The position numbers were made by a program, and so were the translations under genes. This document shows positions 16,365-25,749 of a stretch of DNA of 64,000 nucleotides, in pieces. How positions within the stretch are numbered: the first letter of the stretch is position 1; each line of letters begins with the position of its first letter. The stretch is taken from NCBI RefSeq assembly GCF_050920705.1, contig NZ_CP154799.1:434001-498000 (forward strand), in the 5' to 3' direction. The notes under the pieces are model-generated. The model made no database searches. It saw nothing but the letters and a program-made list of their open reading frames with translations, and had not been told where the DNA came from. Origin of the DNA: Regnicoccus_A sp014224355. GTDB lineage: Bacteria > Cyanobacteriota > Cyanobacteriia > PCC-6307 > Cyanobiaceae.

Positions 16365-17441
16365 ATGACCGCTTCACCATCGAGCCCCGGCGTGCGCGAG
16401 GCCGTGCAGAGCTATTACGGCAGCACCCTCACCAGCAGCGCCGATCTGCGCACCAGCGCCTGCTGTGATGCCAGCGCCTTGCCTGCCGCCCTCAAGCCCC
16501 TGCTCAGCCGCCTCCATCCCGAGGTGCTCTCCCGCTACTACGGCTGTGGCCTGGTCTGCCCGCCGCTGCTGGAGGGGGCACGGGTGCTGGATCTGGGCTG
16601 CGGCAGCGGCCGCGACGCCTACCTGCTCGCCCAGCTGGTGGGGCCCAGTGGCAGGGTGGTGGGGGTCGACATGACGGCGGAGCAGCTGGCGGTGGCCGAA
16701 GCCCACCGCGCCTTTCACGCCGCGTGCTTCGGCTACGACAACGTCCGCTTTCTGACCGGCTACATCGAGCAGCTCGATCAACTTGACCTGCAGCCCGGAA
16801 GCTTCGATGTGGTGATCTCAAACTGCGTGGTCAACCTCTCCACCGACAAGCTGGCGGTGCTGCGGGGTGTGCGGCGGTTGCTGAGGCCCGGTGGTGAGTT
16901 CTTCTTCGCCGATGTCTACGCCGATCGGCGGGTGCCGAAGGCCCTGCAGTGTGACCCGGTGCTCTACGGCGAATGCCTCAGTGGCGCCCTCTACTGGAAC
17001 GATTTCCTGCGCCTGGCCCGCCAGGCGGGCTTCGCCGATCCGCGCCTGGTGAACGACCGCTCTCTGGAGATCACCGATCCTGAGCTGGCCCAGCGCACCG
17101 GGGAGGTGCGCTTCTTCTCCGCCACCTACCGGCTGTTCCGGATCGACGACCTGGAGGACGCCTGCGAGGACCACGGCCAGGCCGTGATCTACCGGGGCAC
17201 GATCCCAGGCCACCCCCACCGCCTCGACTTCGACAAGCACCACAGCCTCGAAGCGGGCCGGGTGTTTCCCGTCTGCGGCAACACCTTCCGGATGCTCCAC
17301 CAGAGCCGGCTCGCCCCCCATTTCAGCTTCATCGGCGCCGACTCCAGTGCCCACTTCGGCCTGTTCCCGGGCTGCGGCAGCGAGATGCCCTTCACCGCCG
17401 GTGGTCAGCCCGTGGAGGCCGGCTCGTCCTCCTGCTGTTGA
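16365..17441 (+). CDS. arsM: Arsenite S-adenosylmethionine methyltransferase ArsM
   Basis: A 358-residue methyltransferase that converts trivalent arsenic to methylated arsenicals. SAM motif I is VLDLGCGSGRDAYLLAQ (residues 74-90), and the ArsM-specific NCVVNLS is at 153-159. The four conserved arsenic-binding cysteines have counterparts here: C33/C34, C61 or C65, C154 and C204. The protein ends with a vicinal cysteine pair (SSSCC), common in bacterial ArsM. The ATG at 16365 is chosen because the family N-terminus (VREAVQSYYG) begins shortly after it. It is the last gene of the run that starts with the ECF sigma factor and converges on the DUF547 gene with a 21 bp gap. Confidence 0.93.
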   Translation: MTASPSSPGVREAVQSYYGSTLTSSADLRTSACCDASALPAALKPLLSRLHPEVLSRYYGCGLVCPPLLEGARVLDLGCGSGRDAYLLAQLVGPSGRVVGVDMTAEQLAVAEAHRAFHAACFGYDNVRFLTGYIEQLDQLDLQPGSFDVVISNCVVNLSTDKLAVLRGVRRLLRPGGEFFFADVYADRRVPKALQCDPVLYGECLSGALYWNDFLRLARQAGFADPRLVNDRSLEITDPELAQRTGEVRFFSATYRLFRIDDLEDACEDHGQAVIYRGTIPGHPHRLDFDKHHSLEAGRVFPVCGNTFRMLHQSRLAPHFSFIGADSSAHFGLFPGCGSEMPFTAGGQPVEAGSSSCC

Positions 17442-17462
17442 GGACTGGCGCCCAGGTGGCCT

Positions 17463-18305
17463 TCACTGGCGATTGAGCGACCAGTCGTAGTCGAGGGTGC
17501 CCAGGGCATAGCCGCCCTGGGCCAGGTAGGCACGGTCCTCAGGGCTGGCGTAGGCACCGATGAAGGCCAGCACCGCGCTGTCGTTCTCTTGGCCTGGAAC
17601 CTTCGCGGCCGATGGATCGGCCCGACGCCAGTCCTCGCCGAACCAGCGGAAGATCGCTGAAATCAGCACCCGCTCCCCGGCACGATCGATCCGGAAGCCA
17701 TGGGGACCTCCCAGCCAGCGCCGCACCTGATCATCCAGTTGCCGGTCCAGGCGGGAGGCTTCGTAGGGCTCCCGGCGCAGGGGCGGGCAGCTGACGGCCG
17801 CACACACCAGCGCCGCATGGATGCGTGGTTCGTTGAACTCCCTGCGCAGGATCTGGTGCTCGATCGCATCCAGCGTGCGCGGCTGGCCCACCACCTGGTG
17901 ACGTCGCAGATTCCACACGCCCCAGATGTCCTTGATGCTGGCCTTCAGCGGTGTCTCCTGGATGATCGAGGCCAGGGTGATGGCGTTGTAGGCATTGAGC
18001 AGGAAGGCGATCTGCTCCTCGTCGCTCCAGGAGTCGTAGCGCTCCTGGGGAACGGCCCCGATCGCTGCCACGTAGCCCTGCAGATCAGCCGGCTGGCGCT
18101 GCAGGGCCTGGTAATCCACCAGACCTTGGTCGTTCACGTGCTCCTGCAGCACCCGCGCGTAGGCCTCGCTGGAGTAGGGCCGAGCGGCAGCGGCTTTCCG
18201 GGCCGCCGTCATCGGCGCGTCAGAGCCCGGCAGGGCGAAGGGCAGGGAGCAACCCACCAGGCCAGTGGTCATACCGGCGAGCAGGAACAGTCTGAGGGGG
18301 GTCAT
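17463..18305 (-). CDS. DUF547 lipoprotein
   Basis: A 280-residue protein with a lipoprotein signal peptide: basic start, hydrophobic core and lipobox LVGC with Cys19. The DUF547 domain is clear from IAFLLNAYNAITL, the IKDIWGVWN segment, LDAIEHQILR and ALVCAAVSCPPLR, in which the conserved Cys/His residues resemble those of a papain-like fold. Its activity is unknown. It is the last gene of a minus-strand run, its start overlapping the stop of the membrane glycosyltransferase (ATGA), and it converges on arsM. I recall DUF547 genes near arsS in other bacteria, so membership in the arsenosugar locus is plausible but inferred. Confidence 0.85.
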   Translation of the reverse strand: MTPLRLFLLAGMTTGLVGCSLPFALPGSDAPMTAARKAAAARPYSSEAYARVLQEHVNDQGLVDYQALQRQPADLQGYVAAIGAVPQERYDSWSDEEQIAFLLNAYNAITLASIIQETPLKASIKDIWGVWNLRRHQVVGQPRTLDAIEHQILRREFNEPRIHAALVCAAVSCPPLRREPYEASRLDRQLDDQVRRWLGGPHGFRIDRAGERVLISAIFRWFGEDWRRADPSAAKVPGQENDSAVLAFIGAYASPEDRAYLAQGGYALGTLDYDWSLNRQ

Positions 18306-19627
18306 GGCACGGACGGTGTGGAGAGATCAGGGGGCTGACGGCCGAAGCTCCGCAACTGGGTGATGGCGAAGCCCGCCACGAAGGGGATCCAGATCAGGGC
18401 CCGCTCGATCTCCAGCAGGTTCCAGTGGGGATTCCGGTGCAGCAGCACGAAGTAGATGAAGCCGCTCAGGCTCACCAGCCGCACGCCCCAGTTCGCCGTG
18501 GGCACGGCAAAGGGGACGATCCAGCTGAAGTACCAGAGGTGAACGATCGGCGAAAGCGCCAGCAGGGCGAACCAGTAGGCCTGGGCGAATCCCCCGAAGC
18601 GGCGGCAGCGCCCCATCAGCACGGCCACCGCCACCAGCAGGGGCAGCAGGTGGATGGCGTTGCTCCCCGCACTGGCCGGCCAGAGCCCCGCCAGCAGATG
18701 GGGGACGAATTCGGAGCTGCGGGCATGGGCCACGAAGGCCGATCCCGTCGGGATCAGGGGGCAGCGGATCGAATCGCAGTAGGCCAGCGATCCCAGGCCA
18801 AGGGGCAGAAGCCCCAGCAGGGCGAGTCCCAGCGCGAGCAGCCTTCGGCCACGGCGCAGCGCCCGCCAGCAGGGGTAGGCCAGCAGGGGCAGCGAGACCC
18901 ATTTGATCGCCACGCTCACTCCGATCAGCAGGGCGGCCAGGGCCCAGCGGCCATCGGGTGCTGATCCGGAACCTGATCCCGGCTCTGCTGGGCGGTCGAG
19001 CAGGAACCAGGCCGCCACCAGCGGCAGCAGAAACCAGCTGTCGTAGTGGGCGCCCCCGCTGAAGCTGTAGATCACCAGGGGGTTCCAGGCCCAGAGCAAC
19101 GCGGCCGCAGCCCCGAACCGCCGGCTCAGCAGCGCGCAGATGCCCAGATCGCAGGCCAGAAAAGCCAGCTTGAACAGCAGCACCTGGGCGGGCACCAGGG
19201 TGAGCAGACGAAAGCCGAGCTGCGTCAGGGGCGGATAGATGGCCGTCACCGCCGGGTGGTTGATCTGCCCCCACCAGGGGGTCCGCAGGCCTTGCAGCGC
19301 GCCGGCGTCGGGCGCCAGCTCGTAGGGATTGAACCCGTGCTGCTGGATCGTGCCTTCCCAGAGGTAACGCCAGACATCGTCCCCCGGCTCCATCGGCAGC
19401 AGCAGCAGCCGGGTGGCGATCGCCACCCCCCAGAACCAGGCAGCCGGCAGCGCCTCGAGGCGCCAGGAGAGCGCAAAGCCCAGACCCATCACGGCCACCG
19501 CCAGCCAGAACGCCTGCAGGGTCGGCCAGTCACTGAGCTGGCCATGGGGCGCCATCCAGGCGGCTCCACCCACCAGCAGCAGGGCGCAGAGACGCCACAG
19601 GTGGTGGTGGCGGACCGGAGGCATCAT
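18302..19627 (-). CDS. Multi-membrane glycosyltransferase (GT87/mannosyltransferase-like)
   Basis: A 441-residue polytopic protein with about ten hydrophobic helices. After the first helices comes the acidic loop EPGDDVWRYLWEGTIQQHG, typical of GT-C fold enzymes that use polyprenyl-phosphate sugars, then FNPYELAPDA, INHPAVTAIYPPLTQ and HYDSWFLLP. The start at 19627 is chosen because its ATG overlaps the restored stop of the upstream GT2 gene; the frame could be extended upstream only through sequence that encodes GT2. With GT2 making a lipid-linked sugar and this protein transferring it, the pair would glycosylate a lipid or exported molecule. The acceptor is unknown. Confidence 0.8.
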   Translation of the reverse strand: MMPPVRHHHLWRLCALLLVGGAAWMAPHGQLSDWPTLQAFWLAVAVMGLGFALSWRLEALPAAWFWGVAIATRLLLLPMEPGDDVWRYLWEGTIQQHGFNPYELAPDAGALQGLRTPWWGQINHPAVTAIYPPLTQLGFRLLTLVPAQVLLFKLAFLACDLGICALLSRRFGAAAALLWAWNPLVIYSFSGGAHYDSWFLLPLVAAWFLLDRPAEPGSGSGSAPDGRWALAALLIGVSVAIKWVSLPLLAYPCWRALRRGRRLLALGLALLGLLPLGLGSLAYCDSIRCPLIPTGSAFVAHARSSEFVPHLLAGLWPASAGSNAIHLLPLLVAVAVLMGRCRRFGGFAQAYWFALLALSPIVHLWYFSWIVPFAVPTANWGVRLVSLSGFIYFVLLHRNPHWNLLEIERALIWIPFVAGFAITQLRSFGRQPPDLSTPSVP

Positions 19628-20456
19628 CGGGCGAAGCGGCGCGGAATCCGGGCGAGGTACAGGCCCCCGAGGGTGCGCAGAATCACCTGTCCGGCCCGGA
19701 GGCTGCCCAGCAAGGAGCCGGAGATCTTGGAGCGCCCCCCTGGCGTGGCCGATAGCCCACCGGCACTTCCAGGATGCGGCAGCCCTGCTCAACAGCCCGC
19801 ACCTGCATTTCGAGCGTCCAGCCGAAGCCGCGATCCCTCAGGGCGAGAGCTTCAAGGCAGTCGCGGCGGATCAGGCGCATCGGGCCGAGATCGTTGTAGC
19901 GGTGACCCCAGCCCAGCTGAATCAGGCGGGTGACCAGCCGGTTCCCGAACCGTTGCAACGGAGTCATCGCCCGCCGCCCCTCGGCGCCGGCCAGGCGGTT
20001 GCCCAGCACCAGATCCGCATCCGTCGCCGCCGCCAGCAGCCTGGGCAACGCCGCCAGATCGTCGCTGCCATCCCCATCGCAGAACAGGATCCAGCGAACT
20101 CCGGGCGAGAGCCCGCCCAGCCCACGCCAGCAGGCCCGGCCATAGCCCGGCCGCTCTTCGCTCAGCACCTCGGCCCCGGCGGCGCTGGCCACCTCGGCCG
20201 TGCCGTCACCGCTGCCGTTGTCGACCACACGGATCCGCACCAGGCCCTGGCCATGCAGCTCCTGGATCACCGCCGCGATCGTGGCGGCCTCGTTGCGCGC
20301 GGGAATCAGCGCCTGCAGGCAGGCGGGCTCGGGCCAGGGCGGCTGGTGACGAATGGGTCGGCTCAGGCAGTCCACCCCAGAGGTACCGGTGGGGCAGGCG
20401 ATCGGATCTGTCGGCCACCCATGGGAAGGTAAAAGGCTGTCGCGGGTCGCCGCCAT
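19624..20456 (-). CDS. GT2 family glycosyltransferase (DPM1-like), C-terminus frameshifted
   Basis: A GT-A glycosyltransferase of about 277 residues once repaired. Key parts are LQALIPARNEAATIAAV, RVVDNGSGDGTAEVA, the catalytic FCDGDGSDDLAALP with its DxD, and EMQVRAVEQGCRILEVPVGYRPR. In the given sequence the frame stops at 19683, but a six-base C run at 19735-19740 is one short. Adding one base restores the family ending GGRSKISGSLLGSLRAGQ and moves the stop to 19624-19626, exactly overlapping the ATG of the next gene. The start may be ATG 20456, sharing a CATG with the divergent MFS gene, or GTG 20375. It probably charges a polyprenyl phosphate. Confidence 0.8.
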
Positions 20457-21651
20457 GGGCTGGTCGCGCCCCTCCACGCGGTTCTGCATCTTCCTGACGC
20501 TGCTGAACGACCGCCTCAGCGAAAGCATCGTCTTCCCCCTGCTGCCCTTCCTGCTGGCGAGCCTCACCAGCGACGGGCGCACCCTGGGACTGCTGGCGGG
20601 GAGCTATGCCCTGGCCCAGTTCCTGTTCACTCCTCTGATCGGCGCCCTCAGTGACCGGTTCGGGCGCAAACCGGTGATCGCCGGCTGCGTGGCCGGTTCG
20701 GTGCTGGGCCTGGGCGGTTTCGCCCTCACCCTGGCCGTGCCCTGGCCGCCGGCCAGCGCCTGGCCCCTGCCGCTGCTGTTCACAGCACGGCTGATCGATG
20801 GGGTCAGCGGCGGCACCGCCGCCACGGCCGGCGCCGTGCTGGCCGACATCAGCCCTCCGGAGAAGCGGGCCAAGGCCTTCGGGCTGATCGGCGTGGCCTT
20901 CGGGCTCGGCTTCATCCTCGGGCCGGCCCTCGGAGGTCTGCTGGCAGGGGTGAACGTGACCCTGCCGTTGCTGCTGGCGGTGGCGGTGGCAGCGGTGAAC
21001 CTGCTGCTGGTGCTCACAGTGCTGCCGGAAACCCATCCGCCGGAGGCGCGGCTGGAACTGCCCCGCAAGCGTGAGCTCAACCCGGTCACCCAGTTGATGC
21101 GGGTGTTCCGCAATCCCCGGGTGCGGCGCCTCAGCCTGGCCTTCTTTCTCTTCTTTCTGGGCTTCAACGGCTTCACCGCCGTGCTGGTGCTCTATTTCAA
21201 GCAGGTCTTCAGCTGGGGGCCGGAACTGGCGGCGATGGCCTTCCTGGTGGTGGGCGTGGTGGCCACGGTGGTGCAGGGAGGCCTGATCGGCCCGCTGGTG
21301 CAACGCTTCGGCGAGGGCCGTCTCAGCCTGGCCGGCCTTGGCCTGGTGGTGGTGGGCTGTCTGCTGATTCCCCTGGCCACCACCGCCAATGCCCTGCCGG
21401 TGGTGTTCACCGCCCTGGCCCTGCTGGCCTGTGGCACCGGGCTGGTCACCCCCTGCCTGCGCAGCCAGGTGTCCCGCCGGCTGGATGACAGCGGCCAGGG
21501 GGCAGCCCTGGGCAGCCTGCAGGGCCTGCAGAGCCTGGGCAGTTTCATCGGCCCTCCCCTGGCTGGGCTGGCCTATGACCTGGTGGGGAAAACCAGCCCG
21601 TTCTGGGCCGGCATCGCCCTGTTCCTGCTGGTGGCCCTGCTGGTGAGCTGA
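20455..21651 (+). CDS. MFS efflux transporter (TetA-like)
   Basis: A 398-residue major facilitator with twelve predicted helices. The motif A loop GALSDRFGRKPVIAG lies between helices 2 and 3, and the antiporter-type glycine-rich helix 5 is seen around FGLIGVAFGLGFILGPALGG. These features fit the drug:H+ antiporter family that includes TetA. The substrate cannot be inferred. It diverges from the glycosyltransferase operon, with start codons possibly overlapping on opposite strands (CCATGG at 20453-20458). Regulation is therefore likely shared, and export of an arsenical or glycosylated product is one untested possibility. Confidence 0.85.
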   Translation: MGWSRPSTRFCIFLTLLNDRLSESIVFPLLPFLLASLTSDGRTLGLLAGSYALAQFLFTPLIGALSDRFGRKPVIAGCVAGSVLGLGGFALTLAVPWPPASAWPLPLLFTARLIDGVSGGTAATAGAVLADISPPEKRAKAFGLIGVAFGLGFILGPALGGLLAGVNVTLPLLLAVAVAAVNLLLVLTVLPETHPPEARLELPRKRELNPVTQLMRVFRNPRVRRLSLAFFLFFLGFNGFTAVLVLYFKQVFSWGPELAAMAFLVVGVVATVVQGGLIGPLVQRFGEGRLSLAGLGLVVVGCLLIPLATTANALPVVFTALALLACGTGLVTPCLRSQVSRRLDDSGQGAALGSLQGLQSLGSFIGPPLAGLAYDLVGKTSPFWAGIALFLLVALLVS

Positions 21652-21746
21652 GGGGGAGGAGGGGCTCTCCGCCGTCCTTCGGCCAGCAACCCCGACACAG
21701 TGCGTTCCAATCCTTGATTGCTACCTTCCCCCCTGCAGCCCCAGCG

Positions 21747-23893
21747 ATGGATCCGGTGATGAATGACCCCGCAGTGGCACCGGAGCTCTACATCAACCGC
21801 GAGCTGAGCTGGATCGACTTCAACAGCCGCGTGCTGGCGCAGGCCCTCGATCCCGCCACCCCCTGCTGGAGCAGGCCAAATTCAGCGCCATCTTCAGCAA
21901 CAACCTCGATGAGTTCTTCATGGTCAGGGTGGCGTCCCTGAAATCGCAACTGGAGGCTGGCCTCTCCACCCTCAGCGACGACGGCCTCACCCCACGGCAG
22001 CAACTGGACGCCATCCAGCTGAAGTTGCGTCCTCTGCTGAAGCAGCAACAGGACCACTACCGGCTTGAGCTCAAACAGGCCCTGTTCGATCAGGGCGTTC
22101 AGCTGATCGACTATCAGCGCCTGAACAAGCAGCAGAAGACCTGGGTCAACACCTACTTCCAGACCGCCATCTTTCCCGTGCTCACCCCCCTGGCGGTGGA
22201 CCCGGCCCATCCCTTCCCGTTCATGAGCAACCTCAGCCTGAACGTGGCGGCCCTGATCCGCGACCCCGACACCGGTCAGCAGCAGTTCGCCCGGGTGAAG
22301 GTCCCCACCAAGACCCTGCCGCGCTTCGTGGAGATTCCCACCGAACTTTGCACTCGCAAGCCATCCCCCGTCTACACCGTGGTGCCCCTGGAGCAGGTGG
22401 TGGCCTTCAACCTGCAGCTCCTCTTCCCCGGCATGACGATCGAGGGGCATTACTTCTTCCGGATCACCCGCGATGCCGACCTGGAGTTGCGGGATCTCGA
22501 GGCCGACGACCTGATGGAGGCCCTGCAGGAGGGCCTGCGCAAACGTCGCCGCGGCGGCGAAGTGGTGCGGCTGGAGGTGGCTGATGAGATGCCCGCCGAG
22601 GTGATCGAGCTGCTGATGGACGGCACCGCCGTGGATCCTGCGGATCTCTACCGGGTGAATGGCCCCCTGGGTCTCGACGACCTGATGCACCTGCTGGCGA
22701 TCCCCCTGCCCCAGCTCAAGGACAAGCCCCACCAGGGCCGCACCGCCGCTGCCCTGGTGCGGGCCCAGAAGAGCCGCCTGGGGGATGGCTCGATCAAGGC
22801 GGAGGAGTTCGAGAGCATCTTCGCGGCGATCCGCCGCAACGATGTGCTGCTCCATCACCCCTACGACCTCTTCGCCACCTCGGTGGAGGAGTTCATCAAC
22901 CAGGCCGCCGACGACCCCTCGGTGCTGGCCATCAAGATGACCCTCTACCGCACCTCCAAGGATTCGCCGATCATTGCGGCCCTGATCCGCGCCGCCGAGA
23001 ACGGCAAGCAGGTGATGGCCCTCGTGGAGCTCAAGGCCCGCTTCGACGAGGACAACAACATCCAGTGGGCCCGCCAGCTGGAGCACTCGGGCGTTCATGT
23101 GGTCTATGGCGTGCTGGGCCTCAAAACCCACACCAAGATCATGCTGGTGGTGCGCAAGGAAAAGGAGCGCCTGCGCAGTTACGTGCACATCGGCACCGGC
23201 AACTACAACTCCAAGACATCCAGCCTCTACACCGACCTTGGCCTGCTCTCGGCCCAGCCGGAGCTGGGCCAGGATCTGGTGGAGCTGTTCAACTACCTGA
23301 CCGGCTTCTCGAAGCAGCAGAGCTTCCGCAGTCTGCTGGTGGCTCCGGTCACCCTGCGCAAGGGAATGGAGGCGCTGATCAAGCGGGAGATCGCCCACGC
23401 CCGCGACGGCAGGGGCGGGCACATCCGCGCCAAGATGAATTCTCTGGTGGATCCGTCGATCATCGCCCTGCTCTATGAAGCCTCCCAGGCCGGAGTGGTG
23501 ATCGAGCTGGTGATCCGAGGCATGTGCTGCCTCCGGCCCGGCGTTCCCGGAGTGAGTGAGACGATCCGCGTGATCAGCATCATCGGGCGCTTTCTCGAGC
23601 ACTCCCGGATGTTCTGGTTCTCCAATGGTGGCGAGGCGGAGATGTACATCGGCAGTGCCGATTGGATGCCGCGCAACCTCGACCGCCGCGTCGAGGCGAT
23701 CACCCCGATCAAGAGCCCCCAGCTGCGGGGCCAGCTGGAGCGCTTGCTGGATGTTTACCAGAACGACGACTGTGCCGCCTGGGACATGCAGAGCGACGGC
23801 AGCTTCGTCCAGCGCCACCCGAGCGGTGAACCCCACAGCGCCCAGCTCGACCTGATCAAGCAGTGGCGCACGGGGCTGACGGCGCCGGCCTGA
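21747..23893 (+). CDS. ppk1: Polyphosphate kinase, frameshifted near the N-terminus
   Basis: Polyphosphate kinase 1 polymerises the gamma-phosphate of ATP into polyphosphate. The repaired protein has 715 residues. It begins ELYINRELSWIDFN, after which the frame breaks at a C run (21859-21863) that is one base short. The family sequence continues in the next frame (LEQAKFSAIFSNNLDEFF, then MVRVASLKSQ). The active-site histidine lies in LKTHTKIMLVVR, followed by GTGNYNSKTSSLYTDLGLL, and the C-terminal domain is complete (SADWMPRNLDRRVEAI). The ATG at 21747 is the best start; an in-frame TTG at 21714 is possible. The lesion is probably a sequencing slip. Confidence 0.93.
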
Positions 23894-24074
23894 GGCGCTG
23901 CGACTCATGTGTTCCAAGTCTGGTAAGCATCGCTACACGACCTGGAAATCGGCATCATGGATAACTCAATGAAGAAAAGTTGATCGTCTTCTTCAAGGAT
24001 TTTTCGGATTCCTGCTGCAGTCAACCTCCGGACCCTGCTATGTTCCGCGCACAACTCATCCGGAGGCTGGGGTG

Positions 24075-25055
24075 ATGGGGACACCTCTGCAATCCACCCC
24101 TGCCACAGGTCTCGCTCCCAAGGGTGCGAAGTCAACGGCTCGGGGGGTGCAGCCCAAGACCGGCGGCGGTCGGCTCAGCGCCGACTCCATTGGCTGGTAT
24201 CTGAGCAACATCGGGCGCGTCCCGCTTCTCACGGCAGCGGAAGAAATCGAGCTCGCTCACCATGTGCAGGCGATGAAGCGCCTGCTTGAGTTGCCTGATG
24301 CCAGCCTCACCCCTCGCCAGCGCCATCAGATCCGCATGGGTGGACGGGCTCGAGAGCGGATGATGGCCGCCAATCTTCGCCTTGTGGTGAGCGTCGCGAA
24401 GAAGTATCAGAACCAGGGCCTGGAACTGCTCGACCTTGTTCAGGAAGGGGCGATCGGTCTGGAGCGTGCGGTCGACAAGTTCGATCCGGCCATGGGCTAC
24501 AAATTCTCCACCTACGCCTACTGGTGGATCCGCCAGGGCATGACGCGTGCCATCGACAACAGCGCCCGCACGATTCGTCTGCCGATTCATGTGAGTGAAA
24601 AGCTCTCCAAGATGCGGCGCATCACCCGGGAGCTTTCCCACCGCTTCGGCCGCCAGCCCAACCGGCTGGAGCTGTCGCACGCCATGGGCATGGACATCAA
24701 GGATCTGGAGGATCTGATCTCCCAGAGCGCCCCCTGCGCCTCCCTCGATGCCCATGCCAGGGGCGAGGAAGACCGCAGCACCCTCGGTGAGCTGATCGCT
24801 GATCCGGCCAGCACCGAGCCCATGGACCACATGGACCGCTCGATCCAGAAGGAGCACCTGGGCGCCTGGCTCTCCCAGCTCAATGAGCGGGAGCAGGAAA
24901 TCCTGCGGTTGCGCTTCGGCCTGGAAGGCAAGGAGCCCCTCACCCTGGCGGAGATCGGACGCAAGATCAATGTCTCGCGCGAGCGCGTGCGCCAGCTGGA
25001 AGCCAAGGCGATCATGAAACTGCGGCTGATGAGCAACCTGCAGCAGGCCGCCTGA
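24075..25055 (+). CDS. Group 2 (RpoD-like) RNA polymerase sigma factor
   Basis: A 326-residue sigma-70 protein with the non-essential group 2 architecture of cyanobacteria: no long region 1.1, a short region 1.2 (DSIGWYLSNIGRVPLLTAAEE), region 2 (LLDLVQEGAIGLERAVDKFD and FSTYAYWWIRQGMTRAI), region 3 (RLPIHVSEKLSKMRRI) and region 4 (LTLAEIGRKINVSRERVRQL). A GGAGG ribosome site at 24062-24066 sits eight bases before the ATG at 24075, which decides the start over the GTG at 24072. Such factors usually serve stationary-phase, light or nutrient responses. Which of SigB-SigE it corresponds to cannot be told here. Confidence 0.93.
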   Translation: MGTPLQSTPATGLAPKGAKSTARGVQPKTGGGRLSADSIGWYLSNIGRVPLLTAAEEIELAHHVQAMKRLLELPDASLTPRQRHQIRMGGRARERMMAANLRLVVSVAKKYQNQGLELLDLVQEGAIGLERAVDKFDPAMGYKFSTYAYWWIRQGMTRAIDNSARTIRLPIHVSEKLSKMRRITRELSHRFGRQPNRLELSHAMGMDIKDLEDLISQSAPCASLDAHARGEEDRSTLGELIADPASTEPMDHMDRSIQKEHLGAWLSQLNEREQEILRLRFGLEGKEPLTLAEIGRKINVSRERVRQLEAKAIMKLRLMSNLQQAA

Positions 25056-25104
25056 ACCGGAGCGGCTGCCACGCTGGACCTCGTCCTCCGGGATCGAACC
25101 GTTG

Positions 25105-25749
25105 ATGGGGGTGGCTCTGGTGCTGCTCTGGCTGGCCCTGGTGGTCGGCCTGGCCTTGGCGGCACGCCGGCGCTGGCCTGGGCAACCCGAATGGAGCCGC
25201 AAGGTGCTGCATATCGGCACCGGGCCCGTGGTGCTGATCGCCTGGGCCGTGGCCGTCGATCGCCGCCTCGCCCTGGCAGCGGCGACCCTGGTCACCCTGC
25301 TGGCGGCCCTCAACCACCGCTATCGCCTGCTGCCGGCCATCGAGGACGTGGGGCGCCACAGCTACGGCACCGTGGCCTACGGCGCCGCCATCACGGCGCT
25401 GCTGGCCCTGTTCTGGCCCTCCCAGCCCCAGGCCCTGGTGGCGGGAGTGCTGGTGATGGCCTGGGGGGATGGTCTGGCCGGCTTGCTGGGCCCCTCGATC
25501 CCCTCACCGAGCTGGCTGATCCTGGGCCAACGGAAGTCGGTGGTGGGCACGGCCGCGATGGCCGGCACGGCGCTGGTGGTGCTCCTGCTGTTGCGCTTGC
25601 TGGGGGGCGCGGGCCCAGGCCCAGGCGCCCTGGTGCTGATCAGCCTGGCGGCCACCATGCTGGAACAGATCGCCGTGCTCGGGCTCGACAACCTCACCGT
25701 GCCCGTGGCCACGGGCCTGCTCTGGAACTGGCTGTCGTTCAGGCCCTGA
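25105..25749 (+). CDS. Phytol kinase/phosphatidate cytidylyltransferase-like membrane protein
   Basis: A 214-residue polytopic membrane protein with about six helices. The motifs EWSRKVLHIGTGP near the N-terminus, VMAWGDGLAGLLG in the middle and LGQRKSVVGTAAM follow the pattern of the dolichol-kinase/CDP-diacylglycerol synthase superfamily, in which cyanobacterial members act as phytol or phytyl-phosphate kinases for tocopherol and chlorophyll recycling. The exact substrate is inferred from this resemblance only. ATG 25105 is preferred over the TTG one codon earlier. It overlaps the convergent hypothetical gene by 11 bases. Confidence 0.8.
   Translation: MGVALVLLWLALVVGLALAARRRWPGQPEWSRKVLHIGTGPVVLIAWAVAVDRRLALAAATLVTLLAALNHRYRLLPAIEDVGRHSYGTVAYGAAITALLALFWPSQPQALVAGVLVMAWGDGLAGLLGPSIPSPSWLILGQRKSVVGTAAMAGTALVVLLLLRLLGGAGPGPGALVLISLAATMLEQIAVLGLDNLTVPVATGLLWNWLSFRP

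Noticed and set aside
23905..24135. Minus-strand 76-codon frame before the group 2 sigma gene
   Set aside because: It overlaps the ribosome site and start of the sigma gene, with no recognisable protein features; probably chance.
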